Shown here in pieces: positions 1 through 9,174 of a stretch of 64,000 bases of DNA. The notes below the pieces were generated by a model that saw only the letters and a list, made by a program, of their open reading frames with translations, was not told the DNA's origin and did not search any database. Position numbers and translations under genes: made by a program. Origin of the DNA: Bacillus sp. Marseille-P3661. GTDB taxonomy: Bacteria; Bacillota; Bacilli; Bacillales; Bacillaceae_J. The DNA lies in NCBI RefSeq assembly GCF_900240995.1, contig NZ_LT965953.1, positions 1,137,303 through 1,201,302 of the forward strand, written 5' to 3'. Numbering within the stretch: the stretch's first letter is position 1; each line of letters starts with the position of its first letter.

Positions 1-846
1 TTACAAGAACGTGGAACAACTTGGTTATTTGATTGTGGTGAAGCTACTCAACATCAAATCTTACATACTACAATAAAACCGAGAAAAATTGAAAAAATAT
101 TTATAACACACCTACACGGGGACCATATATTTGGATTGCCAGGGCTGTTAGGGAGCCGCTCATTTCAAGGAGGCGACTCACTGTTAACAATCTATGGACC
201 AAAAGGACTAAAAGAATATGTTCAAGTTTCATTAAAAGCAAGTACAACTCATTTAAGTTATCCAATTGAGATTAACGAAATAGAAGAAGGCACTATTTTT
301 GAGGATGAACAATTTATAATAGAAGTGAGATTATTAGAACATGGAATACCTTGTTTTGGATATAAAATAGTTGAAAAGGATATTAAAGGATCCTTACAAG
401 TGGATAAACTTAAACAGATTGGAATACCGCCTGGGCCAATTTATCAGCAGTTAAAGAAGCAAGAAATGGTTACTTTGGATGATGGTACTGTATTAAAATC
501 GGCTGAATTTTTAGGACCCAATAAAAGTGGAAGAAAATTAGCGATACTTGGAGATACACGTTCTTGCTCAAATGCCTACGAATTAGCAAAGGATGTAGAT
601 GTTCTCGTACATGAGGCCACTTTTGGACAAGAAGATGAAGAGATCGCACATGATTATTTTCATTCGACTACAACGCAAGCAGCAAAGATTGCTGTGCAAG
701 CGAATGTAAAGAAACTAATATTAACACATATTAGTTCACGTTATCAAAAAGAAGATATGAAAGGTCTTCTTGATCAAGCGACCCGAATATTTCCAAATAC
801 CAATATTGCCCATGATTTTTGGCAATTTAAAATTGATAGAGAGTAA
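1..846 (+). CDS. rnz: Ribonuclease Z, 5' end cut by window edge
   Basis: This is the tRNA 3'-processing endonuclease, a metallo-beta-lactamase-fold zinc enzyme that removes 3' trailers from tRNA precursors lacking an encoded CCA. The frame is open from base 1. It carries the HLHGDH zinc motif at about codons 37-42, then the GDT and HEATF motifs and a C-terminal THISSRY segment. 281 codons are present. The family is usually about 307 residues, so roughly the first 25 residues lie outside the window. The next features are the repeat array and the convergent oxidoreductase operon; no classical terminator follows the stop directly. Identification is by motif and by position upstream of namA and proI as in B. 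subtilis. Confidence 0.93.
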   Translation, partial: LQERGTTWLFDCGEATQHQILHTTIKPRKIEKIFITHLHGDHIFGLPGLLGSRSFQGGDSLLTIYGPKGLKEYVQVSLKASTTHLSYPIEINEIEEGTIFEDEQFIIEVRLLEHGIPCFGYKIVEKDIKGSLQVDKLKQIGIPPGPIYQQLKKQEMVTLDDGTVLKSAEFLGPNKSGRKLAILGDTRSCSNAYELAKDVDVLVHEATFGQEDEEIAHDYFHSTTTQAAKIAVQANVKKLILTHISSRYQKEDMKGLLDQATRIFPNTNIAHDFWQFKIDRE

Positions 847-912
847 TAAAGTATGCAGTTAGTTCGGAATCCGTGGTGGATTTGAGGGCAATGTGTAGAA
901 AGCGGAGTCTAT

Positions 913-1762
913 AGTCAGAAACCGAGGTGTATTCTGATAGAGCAAGGTAGTGATAGCGGAATCGAGTCAGAAACAGCAGTGTATTCTGACAGAACAAGGC
1001 CGAAAAATCGAAATCGAGTCAGAAACAGCAGTGTATTCTGACAGAACAAGGCCGAAAAATCGAAATCGAGTCAGAATCCGTATTGTATTCTGACAGAACA
1101 AGGCCGAAACGTCGAAATCGAGTCAGAATCCGTATTGTATTCTGACAGAACAAGGCCGAAAAGCCGAAATCGAGTCAGAAACAGCAGTGAATTCTGACAG
1201 AACAAGGCCGAAAAATCGAAATCGAGTCAGAATCCGTATTGTATTCTGACAGAACAAGGCCGAAAAGCCGAAATCGAGTCAGAATCCGCAGTGAATTCTG
1301 ACAGAACAAGGCCGAAAAATCAAAATCGAGTCAGAATCCGTATTGTATTCTGACAGAACAAGGCCGAAAAATCGAAATCGAGTCAGAAACAGCAGTGAAT
1401 TCTGACAGAACAAGGCCAAAAAAGCTGAATCGAGTCAGAAACAGCAGTGAATTCTGACAGAGCAAGGCCAAAAAATCAAAATCGAGTCAGAAACAGCAGT
1501 GAATTCTGACAGAGCAAGGCCGAAAAGCCGAAATCGAGTCAGAAACAGCAGTGAATTCTGACAGAACAAGGCCGAAACGTCGAAATCGAGTCAGAAACAG
1601 CAGTGAATTCTGACAGAACAAGGCCGAAAAATCGAAATCGAGTCAGAATCCGTAGTGAATTCTGACAGAACAAGGCCAAAAAATCGAAATCAGTCATAAA
1701 CAGCAGTGAATTCTGACAGAACAAGGCCGAAAAGTCGAAATCGAGCCACTGTGATTCTGACC
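913..1762. repeat. Tandem array of about 16 imperfect 52-bp units, each with an inverted repeat
   Basis: Units begin at 964, 1016, 1068, 1120 and so on every 52 bp to 1640. A diverged copy lies at 913, a unit one base shorter follows at about 1691, and a truncated end lies at 1743. Each unit holds GTCAGAA, an 8-11 base loop, then TTCTGAC, so it can form a 7-8 bp stem. This is followed by a conserved ACAGAACAAGGCCGAAAA stretch. Loops fall into a few types (ACAGCAGTGA, TCCGTATTGT, TCCGCAGTGA) and the tails also vary in a mosaic way, as expected from unequal exchange. 52 is not a multiple of 3, so the array cannot encode one repeated peptide. There are no spacers, so it is not CRISPR. Function unknown. 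It would be transcribed as a 3' extension of rnz if that message is not terminated first. Confidence 0.95.
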
Positions 1763-1778
1763 TCTAACATTAGGTTGC

Positions 1779-1806
1779 TATAATAATAATAATAATAATA
1801 ATAATA
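1779..1806. repeat. TAA trinucleotide microsatellite
   Basis: About nine consecutive TAA triplets lie between the 52-bp array and the terminator hairpin. Such a run is prone to slippage. It is non-coding. Confidence 0.95.
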
Positions 1807-1837
1807 AAAGACCAAATCAAATTCGATTTGGTCTTTT
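1806..1837 (-). terminator. Intrinsic terminator of the oxidoreductase operon, probably bidirectional
   Basis: AAAAGACCAAATC pairs with GATTTGGTCTTTT across a 6-base loop. The stem is A/T-flanked on both sides, so it can stop the minus-strand operon ending at 1882 and also plus-strand readthrough from rnz and the array. Confidence 0.85.
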
Positions 1838-1881
1838 ATTAAGTAACTAATGATTAAATTAACGTTACTGGAATATTCTTT

Positions 1882-4176
1882 TTATAGATATGGGCTCTCA
1901 TGTTTAGCTTTTAATCGATTCCAACGTCGGTTTACTTCAGCTTCAAATTCACGAAGCATACCAGCGTTTTCTTCTTTTAAAAGGTGCTTTGTTTTCCCCA
2001 TAAATTTTAACCATTCAGCTAAACCAATTTTCTTATTCTTTTCTTCAGGATTATAAGTGATCGTTGTTTCTCCATTTTCAACTTCATAAAGTGGGAAGAA
2101 GTTTGAGTTAACTGCGGCTTCCATGATCGTGCCACCTAAGCGGTCTTCAGATTTCCAGTTTAATGGACAAGTAATTAATATCTTGCCATAGGCCATACCA
2201 ACATTTTGTGCATACCACTGTGCTTTAGCTGCTTTTTTTACAAGGTCTTGAGGGAATGCCTCTGTACCTGTGAAAATATAAGGAATATTTGTAGATGCCA
2301 TAATTTGTGCTGTATCTTTATGATGGAAAGCTTTGCCTTGTTGTTTCTTACCAACATTAGTTGTACTAGTCATATGTCCAAAAGGTGTAGAGTAGGACAT
2401 CTGCGATCCGGTATTCATATAACCTTCATTATCATATTCAACAATGATCAGTTTGTGGTTGCGGTTTGCTGTACCAATTGCAGAGCCCATTCCGATGTCC
2501 ATACCACCGTCGCCACTTATCATCACAAACGTAACGTCATCCTTAAAGTCAATTTCGCCACGATCTCTCATTTCATAAAATGCTTCCAACGTACCTGATA
2601 ATGTAGCAGGACCATTTTGGAATAAGTTATGAATCATCGGTTGTTTGTGTGATGTATAAGGATAGCCTGTTGTAACGACATAACCACAACCTGTATGGAA
2701 TAATGTAACGACATCCCCCTCGATTCCTTTAAAGAACAATTCTAACCCAGGGAAAATACCACAGCCAGGACATGCCCCATGTCCAGAACCTAAGCGTTTT
2801 GGTTTGCCAGTCAGTGTACGTAATGGTGGAATCTTAACTTTAAGCTTGTTCGTTTCAGGATCAGGATTGACTTCGATTAGACCTGTCTTGAATGCATCGC
2901 CATACATTGGTATAATCGCAGGTTTTAGTATATTTTCAACTTTACCAGGCACAATTCCAAAATAGTCAAAAGGTTTTTCAGCATATCCTTTTTCCATTGC
3001 ATCAAGCGCCATGTCAAACATTTGTCCTGCTTCTTCCTCAAAAAAGTCTTTACCACCTAAGCCAAAGACTCGGCTTAAAACGATTGTTTTATTATCTTTA
3101 TCATCTTGAAGAGCAGATTTAATTTCGTGTGTTAAGTTAGGACCATTTGCACCGTAAGAATCTGCACGCTCACCAACAAGTAATGCTTTTACATTTTTTA
3201 AAGCCTTGCGGATTTCATCAGATGGGAATGGACGGATAATATTTGGACTAATAACACCCGCTTTAATTCCTCGAGCCCTAAGTTTATCAACGGCGTCTTT
3301 AGCAGACTCTGCTGCAGAGTTAAGTAAAAATAATGCAACCTCTGCATCTTCCATTTTATATGTGTCTAGTACATCATATTTTCGGCCAGATACAGCAGCA
3401 TATTCTTCGGCAACTTGCTTGTAAACATCGTATGCATGATAAATAGCTTCTGATTGTTGATAGTGGTTATTTAAAAAGTCATCGCCACTCATATGGGCGC
3501 CGATCGTAACTGGATTACTAGGGTCAACAGCAGTTGGATAGTTTGTAGGGCGTTCGCCAACAAATTGTTGAACAACCTTACGATCAGCAAAATATGAAAC
3601 TTTACGTTTTTGATGTGAAGTAAAGAAACCATCATATGCAACGATTACCGGTAAACGGACATCAGAATGTTCCGCAATTTTTAGAGCCATAATGTTCATA
3701 TCATATACCGCTTGCGGAGTTCTTGCAGTTAAAATCACCCAGCCTACATTTAACCCATAGTATAAATCTGAATGGTCACCGCGAATATCTAACGGGCCAC
3801 TAACCGAGCGTGTTACTAGGTTTAATACCATGGGGAATCGTGTTCCAGATTGTACTGGTAATTGTTCAATCATATATAGGAAACCATTCGCACTTGTAGC
3901 ATTAAATACACGTGCACCTGCTACAGCAGCGCCATAACAAATTCCTGCTGATCCATGCTCGCCATCAGCTGCAATTAATTTAATATCATGCTCGCCCCGA
4001 GCTTTCATTTGATCCAAAAATTGTGCAACTTCTGTAGACGGTGTAATTGGGAAGTACCCCATTAAATGATAGTTAATTTGAGCAGCAGCCATTGCAGCCA
4101 TTTCATTCCCAGATTCGAACGTAATTTTTTGTTCAATATTATTTGTAGTCTTTAAATCCCCTTCTAAGATTGCCAT
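1882..4176 (-). CDS. 2-oxoacid:acceptor oxidoreductase, fused alpha-beta subunit
   Basis: It is predicted to catalyse CoA-dependent oxidative decarboxylation of a 2-oxoacid (pyruvate or 2-oxoglutarate type) with electrons passed to ferredoxin. The 764 residues join two normally separate subunits. Residues about 15-400 are the pyrimidine/TPP-binding alpha part (YFPITPSTEVAQF, ADGEHGSAG). Residues about 470-700 are the TPP beta part, with the cysteine motif GACPGCG, HTGCGY and the TPP site GDGGMDIGMGSAIGTANRN. It starts at ATG 4176 behind GGGGTGATG. The partner gamma/delta gene ends 1 bp upstream, so the two form one operon. Substrate is not determined by sequence; pyruvate is a reasonable guess. 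Oxygen sensitivity is expected for this family but not shown. Confidence 0.88.
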   Translation of the reverse strand: MAILEGDLKTTNNIEQKITFESGNEMAAMAAAQINYHLMGYFPITPSTEVAQFLDQMKARGEHDIKLIAADGEHGSAGICYGAAVAGARVFNATSANGFLYMIEQLPVQSGTRFPMVLNLVTRSVSGPLDIRGDHSDLYYGLNVGWVILTARTPQAVYDMNIMALKIAEHSDVRLPVIVAYDGFFTSHQKRKVSYFADRKVVQQFVGERPTNYPTAVDPSNPVTIGAHMSGDDFLNNHYQQSEAIYHAYDVYKQVAEEYAAVSGRKYDVLDTYKMEDAEVALFLLNSAAESAKDAVDKLRARGIKAGVISPNIIRPFPSDEIRKALKNVKALLVGERADSYGANGPNLTHEIKSALQDDKDNKTIVLSRVFGLGGKDFFEEEAGQMFDMALDAMEKGYAEKPFDYFGIVPGKVENILKPAIIPMYGDAFKTGLIEVNPDPETNKLKVKIPPLRTLTGKPKRLGSGHGACPGCGIFPGLELFFKGIEGDVVTLFHTGCGYVVTTGYPYTSHKQPMIHNLFQNGPATLSGTLEAFYEMRDRGEIDFKDDVTFVMISGDGGMDIGMGSAIGTANRNHKLIIVEYDNEGYMNTGSQMSYSTPFGHMTSTTNVGKKQQGKAFHHKDTAQIMASTNIPYIFTGTEAFPQDLVKKAAKAQWYAQNVGMAYGKILITCPLNWKSEDRLGGTIMEAAVNSNFFPLYEVENGETTITYNPEEKNKKIGLAEWLKFMGKTKHLLKEENAGMLREFEAEVNRRWNRLKAKHESPYL

Positions 4177-4177
4177 T

Positions 4178-5191
4178 CTACATCACCCCTTCAGTAACTC
4201 TTGGAAAATATTGCGGTACACGGTTTTTCTCGGCATAGTCAAGGGTTTCACGAGCATCAGACAATGCTGAAGTTGGACAGGCCTCAACACACTTTAAACA
4301 GCCTTTGCAGTATTGATAATCTATACCTTTTAAAAACATCTGCTTGCGACCACGTTTATCTTCGGCTTCATCCCATACGAAACAGAAGTCAGGGCATACA
4401 GTATCACATTGTGCACAGTTGATACATTGCTCTATTTCAAAATGTGGCAAAAAGCCTTGACGAGAACCACTTAAATCTTTGAAAATACTATTTGCTTGCA
4501 CAGTAAGTACACCACCCATTAGTTGTGTTTCATAACCTAATTGTGGTTCAGGAATGCAAAAAGTCTTACCTTCAGCGCCTTCCGGTACTTTATATTCTTT
4601 AAACTGAACGCTATTGTAACCGCGATCGAATGTGCGAATATTTGGCTCAACAAGATGTGGGTATTTTTTTTCAAACGTTTTACGAATAACGTCTCTCATT
4701 GCATCTGGATCAAGGAAGTCACAAATTCGGAATAATGCACCGAGCATAGCGGTGTTTACTTTAGTTTTTTCTTCAACAGCAATTCCTAAGGCGTCAATGA
4801 TTGCTAGAGTTCCATACTCTAGTTGAAGGTCAGCTTTTACTTCATCGAAATCCCTTGTTGTGTTTACTAGTGCAATTCCATCAGGCTGTAAACCGCTTAC
4901 AACATCTACTGTCTTATAAAGCGCTTCATGGAAGATACCGACAACGTGCGGTTGCATAATAGGACTGTGAACGCGGATTTCAGTTTCTGGATCACAAAAA
5001 CGTACGAAACCTTTAACGGGTGAGCCTTTTTTTTCAGATCCGTAGGATGAGAAATTTGAGCCGTTAAGGCCTAGTCCTAATACACCTGCTTCTGCTAACA
5101 TTTTTCCAGCTAGGTTAGCACCTAACCCACCGATTGATTCTAGTCTAATTTCAAAAAAACCTAATTCATTTTTTTTAGGTAAAATTGACAT
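4178..5191 (-). CDS. 2-oxoacid:acceptor oxidoreductase, fused gamma subunit plus 2x[4Fe-4S] ferredoxin domain
   Basis: Residues about 10-190 are the gamma (catalytic accessory) domain with a GGLGANLAGKMLAEA nucleotide-type loop. The C-terminal third is a bacterial ferredoxin (delta) domain with two cluster motifs, CINCAQCDTVCP and CKGCLKCVEACP. It supplies the iron-sulfur relay for the fused alpha-beta protein. The ATG at 5191 is preferred over an in-frame ATG at 5209 because a strong AGGGGGGAG ribosome binding site lies between the two; this gives 337 residues. It is the first gene of the two-gene operon. A 21-bp palindrome lies 33 bp upstream of the start. Confidence 0.87.
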   Translation of the reverse strand: MSILPKKNELGFFEIRLESIGGLGANLAGKMLAEAGVLGLGLNGSNFSSYGSEKKGSPVKGFVRFCDPETEIRVHSPIMQPHVVGIFHEALYKTVDVVSGLQPDGIALVNTTRDFDEVKADLQLEYGTLAIIDALGIAVEEKTKVNTAMLGALFRICDFLDPDAMRDVIRKTFEKKYPHLVEPNIRTFDRGYNSVQFKEYKVPEGAEGKTFCIPEPQLGYETQLMGGVLTVQANSIFKDLSGSRQGFLPHFEIEQCINCAQCDTVCPDFCFVWDEAEDKRGRKQMFLKGIDYQYCKGCLKCVEACPTSALSDARETLDYAEKNRVPQYFPRVTEGVM

Positions 5192-5546
5192 ATAACTCCC
5201 CCCTAACAATTAATCCCATTTGAACAATTCAATAATTGAATTGTATAAGATATCAAATAAAAAATCTGTGACAAATGTTATACTTTATAAAAAAAATAAA
5301 TAATACACTATTTAATTTATAGTGATAAAGCCTTAATGTTAAAGGATTGTTTGTTACAAAAATACTGTATAACAGATTGGTAATTGTAATATAACAGCAA
5401 AAAAAATGAAACTAGGTACTATCATTTGAAAATACCCTTTTTTTGTAATATAATAAAAAAATAACCTTATTTTGTAAAAAATGTACTTTTTTACTATATC
5501 GTCGCATATCCTATAAATTACATCAACAACGAAAGGGTGAGTTGTA
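5192..5546. other. AT-rich intergenic region upstream of the oxidoreductase operon
   Basis: Apart from the palindrome at 5224-5244, this 355-bp region shows no gene. It should contain the minus-strand operon promoter, which I could not place reliably. A CATATCCTA element at 5505-5513 fits the SigK -10 consensus CATAnnnTA and has an AC dinucleotide 18 bp upstream, so it may drive the small ORF at 5547. That assignment is weak. Confidence 0.4.
5224..5244. promoter_or_regulatory. Perfect palindrome, candidate operator of the oxidoreductase operon
   Basis: Arms ACAATTCAAT and ATTGAATTGT surround a single central A. It sits in the leader of the minus-strand oxidoreductase operon, between the start codon and an AT-rich promoter region. 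It matches no operator I can name with confidence (not a clear Rex or Fnr site). It could also be a short RNA hairpin. Confidence 0.45.
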
Positions 5547-5654
5547 ATGTGGGATTATATATTATTTGTTGGAATGTTCTTAGGTGGGGTTGTTACAGTG
5601 CTCAACCTTTCTAAAGAAGAGAACGTCATAGATAAAAAAATGGACAGATCTTAA
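5547..5654 (+). CDS. Small hypothetical single-pass membrane peptide (35 aa)
   Basis: The ATG at 5547 follows AAGGGTGAG at good spacing. The product begins MWDYILFVGMFLGGVV and is one hydrophobic helix (residues about 4-20), then a charged tail (SKEENVIDKKMDRS). It is too short for homology to be judged by eye. The strong ribosome binding site and the membrane-helix-plus-charged-tail pattern argue that it is real. A SigK-like element lies 34 bp upstream, so a late-sporulation role is possible but unproven. Confidence 0.5.
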   Translation: MWDYILFVGMFLGGVVTVLNLSKEENVIDKKMDRS

Positions 5655-5708
5655 TTTGTCTCTCAAATACTTCCAAGTCAAACACAATAGATAATAGTAC
5701 AAAAAGCG

Positions 5709-5755
5709 TAGCTCCTGGTGATCTTTGGGAGCTAAGCAATTTGTTCTTTTTTTTA
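5709..5755 (+). terminator. Weak terminator-like hairpin
   Basis: TAGCTCC pairs with GGAGCTA, and a T-rich run follows only about 10 bases later. It could end the small ORF transcript. Confidence 0.4.
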
Positions 5756-5903
5756 TTCTAAGATTGTTTAACTTTACTAAAGTATTATAGTGATAGAAAG
5801 TACATCCGCCTTCTAGTGCGCAAGTCATATGCTTTCTAATGGGAAAATTTAAATGAATAAGATACAATGAAACTAACAAGATAGAACTAGAAGAGGTGGA
5901 AGT

Positions 5904-6920
5904 ATGGTAAATTCTTTATTATCAACTTTTAAACTAAAAGATATGACATTAAAAAATAGAATTGTCATGTCACCGATGTGTATGTATTCATGTGATAAAG
6001 AAGATGGTGTTGTAACCGATTGGCACATGACGCATTATGAAAGTCGTGCTGTTGGACAAGTTGGCTTAATTATCGTAGAGGCAACTGCTGTTCATCCGCA
6101 AGGTAGAATTTCAAGCAAGGATTTAGGGATTTGGGATGATAACCATGTTGTTCGATTGAAACAGCTTGTTGATAGAGTTCATCAGAGTGGCTCATCCATT
6201 GGAATCCAACTTGCACATGCTGGGAGAAAGGCAACTGTAGATGGTGAAATTTATGCTCCATCAGCTATAGCATTTAATGGGATGAAAACCCCGAAAGAAT
6301 TAACGATAGTTGAAATTGAAGGAATTATCGAAACTTTTAAACAAGGGGCAGCTCGTGCGAAGGAAGCGGGTTTTGATTGCATTGAGATTCATGCAGCGCA
6401 CGGTTATTTAATTAATCAATTTTTATCACCTTTGACGAATAAGCGCCAGGATGAATTTGGTGGAAACTCTGAAAATCGTTATCGCTTATTAAAAAAAGTG
6501 ATTCACGCTATTAAAGAAGTATGGGAAGGCCCATTATTTGTTAGAATTTCGGCAAATGAATATCAGCCGGATGGATTAACTGTAGAAGATCACGTTGTCT
6601 ATGCAGAACAGATGAAGGCACAAGGTGTTGATTTAATTGATTGCAGTTCAGGTGGTGTTGTGCCGGCAACAATTGATGTATTCCCAGGATACCAAATTAC
6701 ATATAGTGAAAATATTAAAAACAAGGTTGGAATCCCAACGGGCGCTGTTGGATTAATTACTTCAGGGATTCAGGCGCAGGAAATAGTTAAAAATGGTCGC
6801 GCTGATCTTGTCTTTATTGGAAGGGAATTATTACGTAATCCGTATTGGCCGTATGCAGCTGCAAAAGAATTGAACGTTGAAATTCAATCCCCAACTCAAT
6901 ATCAACGTGGTTGGAAATAA
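5904..6920 (+). CDS. namA: NADPH dehydrogenase, Old Yellow Enzyme family
   Basis: FMN enzyme that reduces the C=C bond of alpha,beta-unsaturated carbonyls with NADPH; the B. subtilis homologue is YqjM. The 338-residue length equals that of the family. Visible features are Cys26 and Tyr28 in MSPMCMYS (the redox-tuning cysteine of the YqjM subclass), the [11 protein letters not shown] segment with the paired substrate-binding histidines, and a C-terminal [16 protein letters not shown]/arginine motif. ATG 5904 follows AGAGGTGGA. It is monocistronic with its own terminator. Its position between rnz and proI is as in B. subtilis. Confidence 0.95.
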   Translation: MVNSLLSTFKLKDMTLKNRIVMSPMCMYSCDKEDGVVTDWHMTHYESRAVGQVGLIIVEATAVHPQGRISSKDLGIWDDNHVVRLKQLVDRVHQSGSSIGIQLAHAGRKATVDGEIYAPSAIAFNGMKTPKELTIVEIEGIIETFKQGAARAKEAGFDCIEIHAAHGYLINQFLSPLTNKRQDEFGGNSENRYRLLKKVIHAIKEVWEGPLFVRISANEYQPDGLTVEDHVVYAEQMKAQGVDLIDCSSGGVVPATIDVFPGYQITYSENIKNKVGIPTGAVGLITSGIQAQEIVKNGRADLVFIGRELLRNPYWPYAAAKELNVEIQSPTQYQRGWK

Positions 6921-6942
6921 CAAAATTCTGTCTAAAAGTATA

Positions 6943-6978
6943 AAAAAACTGTCACTTCCTTTCGGTGACAGTTTTTTT
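6943..6978. terminator. Terminator of namA, also facing the convergent glycosyltransferase
   Basis: AAAAAACTGTCAC and GTGACAGTTTTTT form a strong stem with a T tract. The gene on the other strand ends 17 bp further on. Confidence 0.9.
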
Positions 6979-6994
6979 TGAGGTAATTGCTCTA

Positions 6995-8134
6995 TTATTT
7001 TTTTCTTAGTTCTTTTAGACTGTAAATAGTTCCGCGCCAAGCTATACCTCCTCGTTTGAAGGTTAAAAAGATTGCACGACATATAGAGTAAATAAACAGG
7101 AGTGCTGTGATCGGAAATACTATAAAATGAATTGTTGTAAATCCGGTCATTCTTGAAATGATTAAATGATACAAAAGAAAAATTAGCCCTACGACAATAA
7201 TGCTAATCCATTGCAACCAGCCGTTTGCTAGAAATAGCATAATAAATGGAAAGATATGTGACAGAGCAATTCCTACAACTGCTATTATAACCATGTACAT
7301 TCGATAGTGTAGACCGGCAAATGTGTTCTTTTCTAAGCCGATTAATGCTTCTTTTAAATTACTATACCAATAGACGTTAATTAAGGAGATAGCAGTTGCG
7401 ATTTGCTGCCGCAGCTTGTGCTCCTTTATTTTCATACCTAATTGGAGATCATCATCAGGTCGCATTGCGATATTTTGATGTGTTCCAATCTTTTCATAAG
7501 CTTCGCGGCTTAGTAGATTAAACGCGCCAATTCCTATCCCAATTTTAGAGCGATCATCATTTCCTTTCCAAGGTCTTTTAAAATAAGAAAACCCAAATAG
7601 AAAAAAAGCAACAAATGCTTGGAGCCAAAACCCTTTTGCGTTTAAATTTGGAGTAAGCGTTACATGATCAATTGCTTCTTCTTTTAAGTACGTTAACGCA
7701 AGTTTGATTACCTCGGGCTTTAAAATAATGTCGGCATCAGTGAACAGTAAATATCTTCCATTTGATTTTAAATATCCTTGATACAAAGCATAATTTTTTC
7801 CAAGCCATCCAACAGGTAAGTCTGTAATATGGATGATTTCTAATGTATCATGTTCTGTCTTTAACGTTTCTAAAATTGATTTAGTTTGATCTGTAGAGCG
7901 ATCATTGACAACGATCCATTCAATGTGAGGATGTGTTTGTTGGAAATGGGAACGCAAACTTTGTTCTATGTCGTCTTCCTCGTTTCGAGCTGCAATAATG
8001 ACCGAAACGAGATCTTCGTGGGTTTGTGACTTAATTGACTCCAATTTTCTAACTTTTTTTAAGCCTGTGTATGCATCCAGATAGGCTATAAACCAAAATA
8101 ATATATTTAATATCAGAAGTATCCACAAAAACAA
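6995..8134 (-). CDS. Membrane-anchored family 2 glycosyltransferase
   Basis: 379 residues: an N-terminal transmembrane helix (about 1-20), then a GT-A glycosyltransferase core with SVIIAARNEE, the metal-binding DAD of TDADIIL, and RPDDDLQLG. Three or more transmembrane helices follow (about 275-365). The layout resembles the CrtQ/HpnB-like branch of GT2 enzymes, which act on lipid or carotenoid acceptors at the membrane; the acceptor here is unknown. It starts at TTG 8134 behind AAAGGATG. It occupies the place of yqjN in B. subtilis and does not look like that peptidase, so it is a local replacement. Confidence 0.82.
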   Translation of the reverse strand: MFLWILLILNILFWFIAYLDAYTGLKKVRKLESIKSQTHEDLVSVIIAARNEEDDIEQSLRSHFQQTHPHIEWIVVNDRSTDQTKSILETLKTEHDTLEIIHITDLPVGWLGKNYALYQGYLKSNGRYLLFTDADIILKPEVIKLALTYLKEEAIDHVTLTPNLNAKGFWLQAFVAFFLFGFSYFKRPWKGNDDRSKIGIGIGAFNLLSREAYEKIGTHQNIAMRPDDDLQLGMKIKEHKLRQQIATAISLINVYWYSNLKEALIGLEKNTFAGLHYRMYMVIIAVVGIALSHIFPFIMLFLANGWLQWISIIVVGLIFLLYHLIISRMTGFTTIHFIVFPITALLFIYSICRAIFLTFKRGGIAWRGTIYSLKELRKK

Positions 8135-8232
8135 GTTGCTACATCCTTTCGCTATTCACCTCTTAATAATTAGCTTACCCTAAACAAGGTGAAATTAGGA
8201 GGTGTTACGATCTTGAGATTTATCTATAAAAT

Positions 8233-8268
8233 AAAAGGTCCAATCGATTTAAAATCGATCGAACCTTT
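8233..8268 (-). terminator. Terminator of proI
   Basis: On the minus strand AAAGGTTCGATCGAT pairs imperfectly with ATCGATTGGACCTTT and is followed by TATTTTAT, directly after the stop codon. Confidence 0.75.
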
Positions 8269-8270
8269 AG

Positions 8271-9116
8271 TTACCTTTGCTTTATAATCATATTTTCAAT
8301 ATCGATACCGAGCTCATTTGAACGCGCGGCCGCTCGTTTTATGCATGCAATCATTGTTTGTTGATAATTATACTGCTCTAATACTTTTAAACCGGCTTCT
8401 GTTGTTCCACCAGGGCTCATTACTTCTTGTTTAAGTGTAGCGGGAGATTTAGGTGATACTTTTAACATTTCTGCTGCCCCAATGATAGTCTGAAGAATTA
8501 GCTCTCTTGCTACCTTTGGATCGAGGCCAAGTTCTTGGGCAGCTGTATCCATAGATTCAATTAAATAATAAATGTAAGCTGGACCACTGCCAGATAGGCC
8601 TGTAACCGCATGTAAGTCTTTTTCTTCTACAAGTGAAACTGTTCCGATTGTTTCAAAAAGAGTTATTGCGATTTTTTGATGTTCGTCAGTAGCAAATAAT
8701 CCTTTTGAAAGAGCGGTAGCTGATTGTTGAATCGTTGCTGAAGTGTTTGGCATTGCCCGAATAATTGGAATGTTAACTGATAATAAATCTTCCATACTAG
8801 TTGTAGATACACCTGCAATTACGGAGATTAATAACTGATTTTCATGGACATAAGGCTTAATTGAATCTAAGCCACCTGTAATATCCTTAGGTTTCATTGC
8901 TAAAATAATTACATCCGCCTGTTTTACTGCATCACCAATATTTTGAGTAACATGTACATCATATTGCTCGTTGAAATAGTTTAGTTTAGCTATGTTCGAA
9001 CGGTTTGTAACGATTAATTGTTTAGAGTTGAAAACTTCGCTTTTTATCATGCCAGATACAATGGCTTCTGCCATTGAGCCCGCTCCGATAAAGGCGTAGG
9101 TTAGGTTTGATTTCAA
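8271..9116 (-). CDS. proI: Pyrroline-5-carboxylate reductase
   Basis: It catalyses the last step of proline synthesis, NAD(P)H-dependent reduction of pyrroline-5-carboxylate. 281 residues. It shows the Rossmann glycine motif FIGAGSMAEAI near the N-terminus, ILAMKP, and the family signature GLSGSGPAYIYYLIE with SPGGTTEAGL near the C-terminus. It starts at TTG 9116 with a strong AGGAGGAG site. B. subtilis has several paralogues; the location next to namA and yqjP supports proI. A terminator-like hairpin in its leader (9175-9209) suggests attenuation. Confidence 0.93.
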   Translation of the reverse strand: MKSNLTYAFIGAGSMAEAIVSGMIKSEVFNSKQLIVTNRSNIAKLNYFNEQYDVHVTQNIGDAVKQADVIILAMKPKDITGGLDSIKPYVHENQLLISVIAGVSTTSMEDLLSVNIPIIRAMPNTSATIQQSATALSKGLFATDEHQKIAITLFETIGTVSLVEEKDLHAVTGLSGSGPAYIYYLIESMDTAAQELGLDPKVARELILQTIIGAAEMLKVSPKSPATLKQEVMSPGGTTEAGLKVLEQYNYQQTMIACIKRAAARSNELGIDIENMIIKQR

Positions 9117-9174
9117 ATTTATCTCCTCCTGAAATTAGGGCCCTATTGCTGTAATAGAAAAACTCCTAATAGAT

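Noticed and set aside
1539-1724. 61-codon minus-strand ORF in the repeat array
   Set aside because: The unit length is not a multiple of three, so frames change from copy to copy; no ribosome binding site.
913-1762. CRISPR array
   Set aside because: Units are contiguous 52-mers without unique spacers, the variation lies inside the unit, and no cas gene is near.
4201-4826. Plus-strand ORFs inside the oxidoreductase gene
   Set aside because: They are antisense shadows of a well-supported gene with no start signals.
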